A DNA stretch of 64,000 nucleotides, taken from positions 62,001 through 126,000 of the forward strand of contig JAPTJF010000028.1 of assembly GCA_029339195.1 (NCBI GenBank), given 5' to 3'. Under the pieces are notes generated by a model, which saw only the letters and a list, made by a program, of their open reading frames with translations, searched no databases and had not been told where the DNA came from. Source of the stretch: Micractinium sp. NFX-FRZ (taxonomy: Eukaryota > Chlorophyta > Trebouxiophyceae > Chlorellales > Chlorellaceae). This document shows, piece by piece, positions 23,701 through 34,600 of the stretch. Made by a program: the position numbers and the translations under genes. Within the stretch, counting starts at the first letter, position 1. Every line of letters starts with the position of its first letter.

Positions 23701-26644
23701 GTGAGCAAGCTGGGCCAGTGGGTGGGCATGGGCGGGAGCATGCACACTTGTGACCTCAGCTTGAGTGGAGGTCAAGGAGGGGCAGTGTGAGCAGGAGGTC
23801 TGCTCCGTGCAAATAGATATTCAGGTTCAGCCCTTTCCCTGTGGACCCACCGACGTCGCTTTGCCCCCCGACGACCAATCCTTCCCTCTGATCCGCATGA
23901 TTCCCCTACAGTCGCCCACAATCTGCCCCAGCCCCTACCCGCTCCCAACCTCGGGTGGACAGTACCTCTGCCCCATTCCCCCCTCTCTACGTCCAATTGC
24001 ACCTCGCGATACCTCGCGATGCACCCCACTTTGCCCACTCACTGTCCCTCCCCTCTTACTCCCCTCGGGGGGTGGCTCCGGGGATCCCTTCAGGGGAAAG
24101 GAGAGGCTCACCCTCCCCACTTGCCTGGGTCTGTTGTGAGCGGCACCGCCGGCTTCACGTTGCCCTTGACCCGCGTGGTTGTAACAATGAACTGGGGGGT
24201 GAGGGCGGGCTGGATGAAGCGCACCGGGGCACCGGTCGCATCCACCACGCGCACCGCCAGCCTGCAAGGGTGCGGCGCCGGGGGCGCGAGGGGGTGCCAG
24301 TCAGTGCGCTGGCGACAGCACGTGGGCAGGCGGCGTGTTGGCTGCTCCGAGCAGGCCGCGTCACGTCGGATGCTGCCGTTGCCGCAATGCGTGTGTGAAG
24401 TTGCGCGTTCAGCCTGCAAAGCCCACAGCCCAGCTGGGCTGCTGGCCATGCAGACATGAACAACCGCGCGTTCACACACACATTGCCGCAGCGCCACAAT
24501 GCCTTGACAGCACATCCTGAGGGAGAAGCTGTGTGACGGCAATCAGGACTTATTGAGGGCCTCCCCACCTCCCGAACAGCCACGCCAGCTCCTCCCCCAG
24601 CCTGTACCTTCATCCCGCACCGCCCCACCTGTGCCACCCTGCCTACACCTCCATGCCAACAAACCAACTCCACCTTCTCTCCCCGCCTGCACCCCCAAAG
24701 CCTGTACGCCCCACCGTGGCCTCCCTGCCCCCCCCCCACCACCAGCACCCCCCCACCTGTACCCCCACAGCTTGGACCCCAGCAGCCCCTCGCTGCTGCC
24801 GTCCACTCGCAGCTCAGGCAGGGTGGCGGTGGGCGAGCCCAGCGGCATGCGCACCACGCCGCTGGGCAGCTGCTCCCCGCCCTGGCCGCACAGCAGCAGG
24901 TTGGAGCCCTGCGGGGGGTGGGGTTGGGGTGGGTGGTGGGGTGGGGGTGGGTGTCGATGCAGGCAGAACAAGTGTGGGAGTGTGTGGAAGCAAGTGAGTC
25001 AGGAGTTTGGGTATGTGCGCCGAGGCAGGTGGATGGGTGGGTGGGCCGTGCGCCGCACCAGCTGGCCCGGCGGGAGAGCGTGCCAGCCAGCCAGCCAGCC
25101 AGCCAGGCAGCCACGGCTCTATCCCAAGCTGCCCATCCCCTGCCCGGTTGCTGCGATTGTTCACAACTGCCAGCCGTGCAGCAGACCAGCTGGTAGCCAG
25201 CATGAAAACTTGCGGGTAGCCCACTACCCAGGCAGTCACCCTTCACCTCCTATACAGCCCTGCCTTGCCTTTGCATTCTTAAGCAGCTGCGAGCTGAGCA
25301 GCTTGTCTGCCGCCGGGTCCGCCGTCTCCTGCTCATACAGCCGGTTGTTGAGCAGGAAGCACTGCGGGAAGCGGGGGAGGGGGGCGTTCCGAGTTAGTGT
25401 AATGAGGGGCGTCGCTCCTGCGCGAACAGTGAATGGGTTGTTGAGCGGGAGAGGGATTCATACATGGTGAAAGCACTGGCGAGGGGCATGCCCCTGCTCC
25501 TGCAGTCGGTGGCTGAGCAGGAGGCACTGCAAGCGGCACGTGTGAAGCCAGCTGCCCGCCTACCAACTGATCCAAGGGCACCACTACTTGCAGCCCAGGG
25601 CGCAGTCCCCTCCCGCATCACACTGGCATTCAGCCCTCAAACAATCTTGCAAAACCCACAAAGCTCTCAGACCAAAGCACCCCCAGCGCACCTCCAGCTG
25701 AAGCCCCGGCGGCAACCCCTCCTGCACCACGCTGCCGTCTGCCGTGCTGCACACCACCACACAGAGCGGCGCGTTGCAGGCCGCCGTCAGCACCGCGCCC
25801 TGAAAATACTTTTGCGAGAAGAAGTCGGGGCCGCACTTGCGCTGGGGGTTGTTGCAGCACAGCTGGCAGCCGGCGTCGGCGCAGCCCAGGCGCCTGCAGG
25901 GCGGGGCGGAGGAAGGGGGCGGGCAAGGGACGGGGCAGGGCAGGATGTCAACTGTTTCGGCTGCTGTTCAACAAAAAGGGATCCTTGCGCTCGGCGGGGA
26001 CAACAGCAGTGCAAACCCTGCTCGCGTCATATGCAGGCGTGGCACCCCTTCAAGATTGAGCGGGGGCTGCTCTGCAGGGCAGGCCACCGCTCACGTCCCG
26101 CCCCTCCCGCAGCCCTCACACCCCAGCCCACCACCACACACTCACTGGCACTCGTGATAGAACACCAGGGCCTGGGAGGGAGCCCCGCGCTCGCCGCCGC
26201 CCTCGCCCGTGCTGTCCTGCCCCTCGTAGCTAGTCGCCGTGTGGCCGGCTGAGGGCAGCATGCGGCCCGGCGGCGGAGGCGCGGAGCCAGCGCCACCAGC
26301 GCCGCCGCCTGCCATCTGCTGCTCCCCTGGCGCCGCCTCGGCGCCCAGAAACGCCTGCAGAAGGGGAGGCTCCACGCCCATCTCGCGGGCGCGAGAGATT
26401 ATGTGCTGCCGCAGCCGCGCCTGGACGTAGCTCTGCAGCCGCGGGGGGGCGTGGGGCACCTTGTTAGGCCGGTCTGTCGGCCTTGTAGGGGCTGCAAGGG
26501 GCACGGCTGGGCCAAGCGCACCTCTAGCACGTCGGGAGGGTGCCCCTGAAGCTCGGGAGGCACGGGGACCTCCGGTGACTGCTGTGGGTGCTGCATGGCG
26601 TCCCAGGCGCTTCGAAAGTCGGCCAGGTTTGGGTCCGGCAGCAT
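20767..26644 (-). CDS. CBP60-like protein with an N-terminal Cys-rich segment
   Basis: Eleven exons, 5' to 3': 26522-26644, 26146-26432, 25692-25893, 25269-25361, 24763-24908, 24125-24261, 23549-23656, 22865-23092, 21947-22533, 21164-21580, 20767-20943; 834 residues in phase. The middle follows the plant calmodulin-binding protein 60 layout: a segment like APLCVVVCSTADGSVV, then LLCGQGGEQLPSGV, then LAVRVVD and a following QFIVTTTRVKG, then the helical VGKLNGIGDRMVEKLAHA and a KGWAESRAHALS helix. CBP60s are DNA-binding, calmodulin-linked transcription regulators in land plants. Upstream is a Cys cluster (C-x4-C-x4-C-x2-CC-x5-C) not expected in that family. The C-terminus is low complexity (Pro, Gly, Gln). 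Three introns use GC donors. The start is tentative: the ATG sits right after an AG, so a non-coding or two-codon first exon near 26995 is possible. The family call rests on remembered pattern only. Confidence 0.55.
21581..21946 (-). repeat. TGTGCTG-rich intron (introner-like), CBP60-like gene intron 9
   Basis: Reads on the sense strand from a GC donor into TGTTGTGCTGCACTGTGCTG and further degenerate TGTGCTG units. Similar sequence starts introns in the kinase and TMEM135-like genes. Confidence 0.65.
23080..23370 (-). repeat. Array of degenerate copies of the exon 8 acceptor (CBP60-like gene)
   Basis: The junction ccag/tgggcgactaccgctccctg at the true acceptor (exon edge 23092) is followed upstream in the intron by three worn copies near 23160-23185, 23245-23275 and 23335-23362, spaced about 85-95 bases apart. 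Confidence 0.7.
24376..24495. repeat. Imperfect inverted repeat (hairpin) in an intron
   Basis: Arms of about 58 bases face each other around the perfect palindrome cagcccagctgggctg near 24426-24441. The outer arms pair caatgcgtgtgtgaa with ttcacacacacattg. It lies between exons 5 and 6 of the CBP60-like gene. It could be a MITE remnant or a small-RNA precursor. Confidence 0.75.
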
Positions 26645-27424
26645 CTGGCGAGGGAGCGTTCCCCCACCAGTGCTGACGTGGCAGGCGGCTGGGCGCACGG
26701 CTCTGGGAGCTTGCCCTCCACTGTGTGCATGCTCCTGCCCACTCATTTAGATGTACTGTGTCTAATGTGCCCAATACACGTGTCCCCAGAAGATTGACAG
26801 GCTGCTGTGGGAGGGAGAGAGACAGTGGTGGGTGCCCGCCCACCTTCCCCCGCCTTCATGCACGTCTTGCCTACCTTCGCACGAACCTTCACCGAACAAA
26901 CTTTCGCCTGCCCCTATTATTCATTACACCTGATGCAGGTCATGGAGTCCCAAATGAAAGCCCAAGCCATCCCACAGATCAGTTGAGCCCACCTGCATCT
27001 GCTGCGCGGCACGAGCGGCGGCCTGTTGAGCGCTGAGGGCGCTTTAAATGACAGGAGAGCGGCAGGCGGACGAAACGGCAGGGCTACGGTTATTCAAGAA
27101 GCTGCAATTCATGGTGAAGGAAGGAGGTAATGCGGGAAACATGAGGGGCAGCGGCGGCGGCGGCGGCGGCGGCAGGAGCAGCGAGGGCGCCTGCACGGAG
27201 ACGGCGCCGGCGCACGGCGGTCGGGTGGAGTGCTCGGCATTCAAGCCGCACAATGAACAGCAGCCCTGCCCTCTGCCAGGTGAGGAAGGAAAGTGAACGG
27301 GACTTTTGATTTGCCGTGACAAGTCCGCGAAGCCCTTGGCCATGGACCCGTGTACCTGCTCTTGCTCTCTCGGGACCTTCCGACCGGCAACCCTGAGTGC
27401 TGCCGCCAGCCTGCCTCGCCCACG
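26645..27424. promoter_or_regulatory. Divergent promoter region, CBP60-like gene and SnRK2-like kinase
   Basis: The two genes start on opposite strands about 780 bases apart. An open frame at 27048-27296 (82 codons, poly-Gly) was considered and not accepted. No core promoter element is clear. Confidence 0.5.
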
Positions 27425-27612
27425 ATGCAAGTTGCAGGGGCGGAATTCGCAGCCGCCCAAGCGGCCGTGGCCGCAGCAACCAGCGGGTATCGCCTGCTGG
27501 CACCCTTGGGAGAAGGGGGCTACGGTATAGTGGCCCACGCTCAAACTAGCGAGGGGAAGGATGTGGCAATCAAGTGCCTCAAGCTAGGGTGAGTGGAGGC
27601 GGGGAAGCGGGG

Positions 27613-27652
<40 letters not shown>

Positions 27653-29420
27653 CTGTTCGGCATGCTTTTGCTATGCGGGGTGCGTCTTTCAGTGTACAGG
27701 CAGCGTGGGTTAGCCATCTGGCAGCAGGAGCTGGGCAGGGAACATGAGAGCTGACATCACAGCCAGCCACCGCCCTCCCGCATTGTCGCCGCCCAACCGT
27801 GCCTTGTGCCCCCACGGCGTCCTGCCTGCAGGCACGACCACAGCACCAAGCACATCGAGCGCGAGATACTGCACCACATGGTGAGGAGGCTGTGGGGGCC
27901 GGGGGCGGTCACAAAGCTGGAGGGTGCTTGTGTCAGAGTGAGGCAGGCGGTGCGGGGTGCCTGCTCGGCTCCCCCGGCCCGCCTGGCACCCAGGCCTTGC
28001 CGACCCTCCCGCAGCAGACGCCACCCCCGCCCCCGCCCAGCCTTGCAATCGTGCGCCCGCCCGCCATCGATGATTGCTGCTATTGCCACTACGCCCTCTG
28101 CTGCTCATTTGCCTGCCTCTCCTGCCTCGCCGCTCCCATCTGTTGCTTCAGGCCTCACCCCGCCGGCTCGCACCCTCCTGAGTAAGCCATCTGCCTACTC
28201 TGCCCCTGCCCTCCCTTGCCCGCAGAAGCTGCTGCACGCGCACGTGGTGCGCCTGCGGGAGGTGTTTGCCGCCCGGCCCTACCTGTGCCTGGTGATGGAG
28301 CTGGTGCCGGGGGGCACCCTGCTGCAGTACATCAACGCCAGGCGGGGGCTGGCAGAGGGAGAGGCGCGCTACATCTTCCAGCAGCTGGTGGGTGGACAGC
28401 AGGAGAGCTGGGGGGAGGAGGGTGCCGGTCGTTGCTGCGCCGGATGTAATATTCGAGAGCTGGGGTTGGCAGCGTGAGACAACTGCCCGCCTGTCTTCCC
28501 TGGCCTCCGCCCCCGCCAGCACCTGCCTCCCTCCCTCCTTCTCTCACCCTCCCCTCCCTGCCCTGTTCAGATCCTGGCGCTGGACTACTGCCATCGCATG
28601 GGGGTCATGAACCGGGACATCAAACCCCAGGTTTGTTAATCGAAAAAAGGAAGCCTCACGGCAGATGTGGCGGCCGGTGACGGCATGACTGCTGGCTGCT
28701 GCCCAGGCCTGCAACCGCCACACATGCCAAAACGTGCATCGCAACTGGCCCGCCCCTCGCACCCCCCACCCACCACCCTACAGAACACGCTGCTGGTGCG
28801 GGTGCCGGGCAAGCCGCCGATGGTGAAGCTGTGCGACTTTGGGTGAGCTGGGGGGGAAGGGTGTCGGCATGTTATGTTCAGGCTGGTTGATGGGCAGAGA
28901 TTGGGTGAACCAGGGGTCAGGAGGCCCGCTCACAGCACAGGGCGCAGGCAGTCCGGTGCTGTGGGCGTTGCTTCTCTCCGCCTGCCCTACTCCCCCTCTC
29001 CCCACTCTGCCCTTCCATCTCGTCAACATCTCTCCTCCTGCCCTTCCAACCCGCCTGCCCTCCCCAGTTACGCAAAATCCGTGGAAGACAGCGCCCCCAC
29101 CACGCGTGCCGGCACCATGAACTACGTGGCGCCAGGTGGGCGGGCGGGGCGGGCGGGCAGCCCGCTGGCGGCGGTGGCGTTGACATCAACAGGGTTGGTT
29201 TCGCTAAGTTCTTTGATTGGGTGCATATGCCGGTGCCACCCACCTTGCTGCACAACCTGGCCCGGCCCCCGTAACGGCCTTCCCCGCCCCGTGCCTCCTA
29301 CACCCACTGCAAACAGCCAGCGCACTCAGGACCTTGCCCACCCCACTCCTCGCCCCACTCCCCCGCCCATTGCACTGGTGCTGCAGAGGTGCTGACTAAC
29401 GCCCCCCGCAGCGCGTACGA
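27353..29420 (+). repeat. Source segment of the duplicated kinase pseudogene
   Basis: Exons 1-6, the start of exon 7 and the introns of the intact kinase are repeated at 44297-46275 with many small differences. The left edge is near the shared cctgctcttgctctct. Confidence 0.85.
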
Positions 29421-30941
29421 CGGCATGAAGGCCGACGTCTTCTCATGCGGGGTGCTGCTCTACGTCACCCTCTTCTGCACCTTCCCCTTTGCCGACAACG
29501 GCGCCGGCGGCGATGAGGTGGAGCAGATGCGGCGGGTGAGCGGGCATTTGGGAGGCACGTAACAGGAAGAGCTTGCGTGCAGGCAGGCCAGCAGGGGCGC
29601 GGCAACAGGAGGCACACGATGCAAAGCATGCTACGCCGTCTTACGTCATCCACCCATTGCTCCCAGCCTGCACCAACTGGGAACCTCTACATTCTGAACA
29701 GCTGCGCTTTGACAGCCTCTCAGCTGGCTCTGTTACAGTTCGGCGACCTGCCTGAGACATAGCCCTGCTCAACCCCATGCTCGCCCCCTGTCGCCTCCCT
29801 CCGTGCCACCCGCAGATGCTGCGGCGCGTGGCTGCCGGCGAGTTCAGTTTCCCCCGGTACCGCCCCATCTCAGCAGACTGCCAGGACCTGCTGAGACGCA
29901 TGCTGGCCGCAGACCACAGCCAGGTGCGCTGCGCTGTGCTGTGCTGCGCTGTGCCGTGTCATGCTGTGCCATGCTGTGGTGTGGAGTGCCTTGCTGCGGT
30001 GCTCTGCCTGCCATCCACCTGCCTGGGCTTCCATCCCCTTCCCACCCTTCCCCCCTGCCCCTGGCCCCGCCCTGCGCAGCGCTGCTCTGTGGCCGACATC
30101 AAGAAGCACCCATGGTTCCTCACGTAAGGACGCCTGCCCTGCCTGCCCAGCCTTGCCCTGCCAGCAGCTTCCTGCCATGTGGCAGCTGCATTGGCAGCTG
30201 CTGCAGCTGCCCTACCTGCCTGCCTGCCTGCTTGCATGCGGCACCTGGCCCTGCCTGCCTCTAGATAAACTACTCCCACTCCCTGTCCCTCACTGCCCGC
30301 CCTGACTCACTGCCTCTCCGCTATGCAGGGACCTGCTGCCGGGGACGCTGTAGTGCTGTTTATCCCCCCCACCACCACATGCCTCCACCAATGATCCCCC
30401 AAGCATCTCCTCTCCTCTCCTCTCCTCTCCTCTCCTCTCCTCTCCTCTCCTCTCCTCCCCCGCCATGCAGGAACCTGCTTCCGGGGACGCTAGAGTACAA
30501 CGACCAAGTGCTGGCAATGGCACGGAAGATGCCGCAGAACAAGCAGGAGGTGCACCGAGTGATCAAGGAGGTAGGCAAGGGTGGGAGGGCAGGGTGGCGT
30601 GGGCAGCCGAGCATGTGCGTGGTTGGTGGGCCGGGCCAGCAAGGGGCAGGGTAGGTGGGCGTGGCAGCGGGGGCTGTGGCACAGAGCATGGGCAGTGGTA
30701 TCGAGAGCTGTCTGGAGGCCGGATTGAGGCAAGGGCTGCTGCCTCATCTGTGGGTGGTGTGTTGCCGGCTGCCAGCCCTCACCCACCGCTCATATCCGGC
30801 CCAATGCCTGCACCCACCCATTGCGAGGTGCTGCAGTCGATGGCGGTGACGCCGGCAAGCAACGGCGCTGGGCAGGGTGTCGGCCCAGCCGGGCAGCCTG
30901 ACGATGACAGGTACCTCGATGAGATGGAGGACCTCATGTGA
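27425..30941 (+). CDS. SnRK2-like serine/threonine protein kinase
   Basis: Eleven exons: 27425-27588, 27832-27880, 28226-28387, 28571-28630, 28784-28842, 29068-29135, 29387-29535, 29816-29923, 30080-30123, 30471-30570, 30837-30941; 355 residues, the usual SnRK2 size. Visible motifs: glycine loop GEGGYGIV, VAIK lysine, catalytic loop NRDIKPQNTLL, DFGYAKS, activation segment AGTMNYVAPEVL, YDGMKADVFSCGVLLYVTLF and HPWFLT. Features typical of SnRK2 are NTLL after the catalytic loop, DFGY-K-S and an acidic C-terminus (DDDRYLDEMEDLM). SnRK2 kinases act in osmotic, nutrient and ABA signalling in plants. The HRD triad reads NRD, as the His is replaced, while the catalytic Asp is kept. A start 25 codons upstream (27350) is also open. 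A decoy copy of the exon 10 acceptor lies at 30329, and a broken gene copy lies near 44.3 kb. Confidence 0.85.
27612..27653 (+). repeat. (CCTG)n microsatellite in kinase intron 1
   Basis: Ten or so CCTG units follow the first donor. A shorter run is found at the same place in the pseudogene copy near 44565-44584. Confidence 0.9.
29924..30079 (+). repeat. TGTGCTG-rich intron (introner-like), kinase intron 8
   Basis: Begins at the donor with GTGCGCTGCGCTGTGCTGTG and continues as TGCTGTGCC and ATGCTGTG units for about 70 bases before normal intron sequence. Confidence 0.7.
30329..30353 (+). other. Decoy or alternative last exon of the kinase
   Basis: The acceptor and first codons of exon 10 (ctatgcag then gacctgctgccggggacgctg) occur about 140 bases before the true exon. 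If used in phase, it reads DLLPGTL then a stop, ending the kinase right after HPWFLT and removing the acidic C-terminus. Confidence 0.6.
30406..30456 (+). repeat. (TCCTC)n microsatellite before kinase exon 10
   Basis: About ten units of TCTCC lie between the decoy and the true exon 10 acceptor and form a long pyrimidine tract. Confidence 0.95.
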
Positions 30942-31668
30942 GGGGGGCGCCAAACCCCGCAGGGAGGCTGTACGCTCTGCGAGCACCACTCTCTTCCTCT
31001 GTGCATGGGCCATGCGGCTAGGCTGACGCAAGTGCAAGGGCGACCGGTTGTCTTCGTCTTCTTATGTTGCACGTTACGCAGCCAGTAGATGCAGGGCAGT
31101 ATGAGAGCTCGGAAGGAGCCCCCGCCACTCTGAACCCAGACCCAGTAGCCGGCTACAGCCGGCGGCCCATACAGCAATTGCACTGCTTTGAGTTAGCTGT
31201 GCTCCGTGCTTCATTTGTGATTCCAGAACCTACTTCAGATGTGCATTGCCTGGTTACCTGTCGTTTAATGACACGAGCAGTGATTTGTGCTGCCTTGCCT
31301 GTAATGCACCTTGGCGATGTGATTTCATCATTCACAGTGAAAAAGCAACGGCGCGCTGGAAGGTGCGACGTGTGTCCTCGCAGCGTCACGCTCCTGTCAC
31401 CACCCAGTTGGTTGAATGCAGCACAGCTGTGGTTTCGACAGCCGGCTGCGTATTCCTCTGATCTGTGTGCTGCTATTGTTGCGTGCAAGTACAAATCAAG
31501 CACAGGAGAAGGCAAACGCAGATTAAGTGCAAGAGCAGGACATGCACTGTGGAAATGTACGACTTGGTTTTTGCCAATGCTCGGGGCGCTCCTCTCGACA
31601 CAGGCAGTGCGATAAGTGAGCAAGGGGGTTCTCAGGACAAACTTGCAACCCATCCCATTTCTTGCCTC
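30942..31668. other. Convergent 3' region, kinase and TMEM135-like gene
   Basis: 3' UTR sequence of both genes; no gene was recognised. GC content drops near 31200-31560. Confidence 0.5.
31300..31304 (+). terminator. TGTAA polyadenylation signal (candidate) of the kinase gene
   Basis: Lies about 360 bases after the kinase stop, in a locally AT-richer stretch. Confidence 0.45.
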
Positions 31669-34600
31669 TCAAAGCTCTGGCAGCGCTGCGTCTTGCAGCT
31701 GTGCCGCCGCCCCCCCGCCCGCCGCCCGCCCCTCCCCTTCTGCCTCTGCCGCCTCTGCCTCTGCTGCCGCGCCGCTTATGCCACCACGGCTGCTCTCCCC
31801 CGTGAGCCCCGAAGCCTCCGGGCTCAGGGCGCTAGCAGGCGACTGGGCACCGGAGCAGCTCCCGCTTCCTCCACCTCCTCCTCCGCTGCTGGTCCTGCCG
31901 CTGTCGCCGCCACCGCCGTTGCCGTTGGCGCCGCCCACCTTGCCGTTCACGCCGCTGCCCCCGCGCAGCAGCAGGCTGCCCATGCTCTTCACGCTGCGCA
32001 TGCCGCGCATCAGGATGGCCACGTTGCTGGGCTGGTGGCTGATGCTGGCCTGCTTGAACCCGGTGTTGCCCAGGATGAACTGCCAGCGGGGGAATGGGCG
32101 GGGCAGGGACCAAAGGGGAGCGCCAAAGGTGAGGAGCGGAAGTGTGCTGGTGCGGTGGACATTGCGGGATGCAGGTGCGGAGAGCGGCGCAGGGAGCAGT
32201 GTGGGAGCAGCACGGACAGGGGGGCGGGGCGGGTGAGAACATGGCACAGCACAGTGTAGTGTAGCAAACCGCTATGCAGCGGGAGCGCGAGGCGGGGCAC
32301 ATGACATGGCACAGCACAACAAATCATGGCACAGCACAGCACAACACAGCACAAGAAATCATAGCAAAGCACAGTGCAGTGCCATGCTGTGCAGCGCAGC
32401 TCGGCGCAGCGCACATCGAAGGTCGCCAGGTACGAGCTTCGGAAGACGTTGCGCCGCTCGCCAAAGTGGTCGCTGCACAGCCAGTAGTGGCCACAAAGAA
32501 CAGGGAGTCGGAAAAGTGGCGGGACTTGCACTTGCAAGCAGCAGGCGACGACGGCACGTAGGCACCACTGTGGGCCGCCACGCCGCGCGCAGCGCATGTG
32601 TGCTCGATCGAATCACAAGTGTGTGTGATCGAACCCTATCTTCAACCCTGCCCTGCAGCCCACCTGTAGCAGTGCAGGATGAAGCCTGCTGCCAGTGAGA
32701 AGAGCAGGACGTCCATGCGGCGGGGCAGAGCGCCCGGGCGCACCAGGCCCCACGCCACCGTGCTCAGCGCAAACGACTCCACGGCCTGCATGGGAGAGCC
32801 AGGTGCCGCAGAGGATAAGGGGCGTCTGCTGAGCAAAGGCTTGCAGCCTGGAATTTTGGCGGAGGAAGGCTTGGAGCGGACGTGCCGCGGGGAAAGGGAA
32901 GGCATGGTTCACAACACCTCACCACCCCGCCAGGCCAGCCCCTTCTCTCGCCCAGCAACAGGTCCTTACCCAAGCACCCTTTGCCGCTCACCTGCCAGAC
33001 CAGCACACTGAACACGCCCGTGCGCAAGGCCAGGCCACCGGCCACTCGCCCACCCACCCATCTACCCAGCCCCGCGCACCCACCCGTGAGAAGAGGTACA
33101 GCGCAAGCTCCATGCGCCTGCTGGGCTTCTCCGACAGCAGGCTGAAACCGCCGACCCAGCAGCTGCCCGCAAACACCGCCCCGCTGGTGCGCCCCGCCAA
33201 CGAGTGCCCGGCGCACACTCCGCCCCATGCCAGGGTGCAGAAGAGGGAGAGGAAGAGGGAGGAGCGCAGGACACCCAGCGCCAGCTTGCTGCGGCAGCAG
33301 AGGGGCGGGGCAGGGCGGGCAGGGCAGGCAGGGTGGGTGGTGAGGGGCGGCAGGGTGTGGAGGCGGCAGGGGGGCAGGGGCCGCCCAGGCCCAGCTGCTG
33401 ATCGACTCGACTTGGCTCGATTTGGCTCGACTGGGCTCGACCAGAATCGACGGATACAGAGTCAGAAACTGTGTTGGCTGGCTGGGTGGGCCGGGAGTGT
33501 TCCGGTGGTGAGCTGGGCTGTCGGGCATGGCTGGTGGGCATGACTAGCGCATGGCGTCTCAGGATGCACTGCAGGCGTGTCAGCCGCCAGTAGCCTGGCC
33601 CCGGGCCGCTGCTTCCAGAGGAGATGCCGGCCTTGTCGGTATATCATCACAGGAGACACACAGGCAGATGTGTGTGTGTGGGTGGGTGTGCATGCAAGGC
33701 TAGCTCACCGCCAGAGCTCTGGGGCGGTGCCTGGCTGCACCAGCTTCTTGCGGTGCACCATGATGGCGGGGATGAGGTACACCTGCGGCATGTGTTTTGG
33801 GGGGCCCAGAGTGGGTAACACACCAGGTGTCACACTCTCTCAACCTCAGGGGGGCCTCGCCACATTGCACAACACCGACGCAAGTGTTGAGGCGAGAAGC
33901 AAGAGAGACAATGGCTGGTACGACAATGAAGGTCAATCATACAGCAACGTAACTTACCGGAAAGTACACGGGCAGGGAGCGGAAGTAGGAGGCGGGGAAG
34001 AAAGTGAGCGCGTGGTGCGCGCACCCCTGCCCGGGGTGTATGACCGGGCAGGCGGTGGGGCCGCAGAAGTGGCGCGCCTCGGTGCCCGCCAGCGCCGCCA
34101 GCGGGGCAGAGCCCGGGGGCAGGCCGCCGGCGGTGCGGGCGCACATCTCTCGGATGGCTTCGTACCTGCGGGAATCGATGGACAGCTCTCGGGCGGAGAG
34201 GGGAGGTGAAATGTAATTGAGACGAGCTAGGTTGGGTTACAAAGGCAGGGGGCCATGGCGATCAACAAGTGACTCTCATGCAGGCAGGCACGTAGAATGC
34301 AGGCGGACATGTGGACGGGCGGCCAGCTGGGGCACAGCGGCGCGCAGCAGGGCCTCACACGTGTGCCTCCTTGCCGCCGTGCTTGTTGAGGAAGCGCACA
34401 AAGGAGGGGGGCAGCGTCTGCAGGCACACAGGCACACACGATTCACACTTCGTTGTATGCGAGCACAGAGTAGGTGAGCGGCATGTGCATGTGGGCCAGT
34501 GTTATGCCAACGGCGGCTGCTGTGCGTCCGTCCGTCTCCCTGCACTGCTGCTCTAACAGCTGTGGCAGGGCACGGCACGGCACAGCACAGCACGGCACGG

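Noticed and set aside
27048..27296. 82-codon open frame upstream of the kinase
   Set aside because: Its possible donor is out of phase with kinase exon 1, it has a poly-Gly run, and it is absent from the duplicated copy. It is more likely UTR or promoter sequence.
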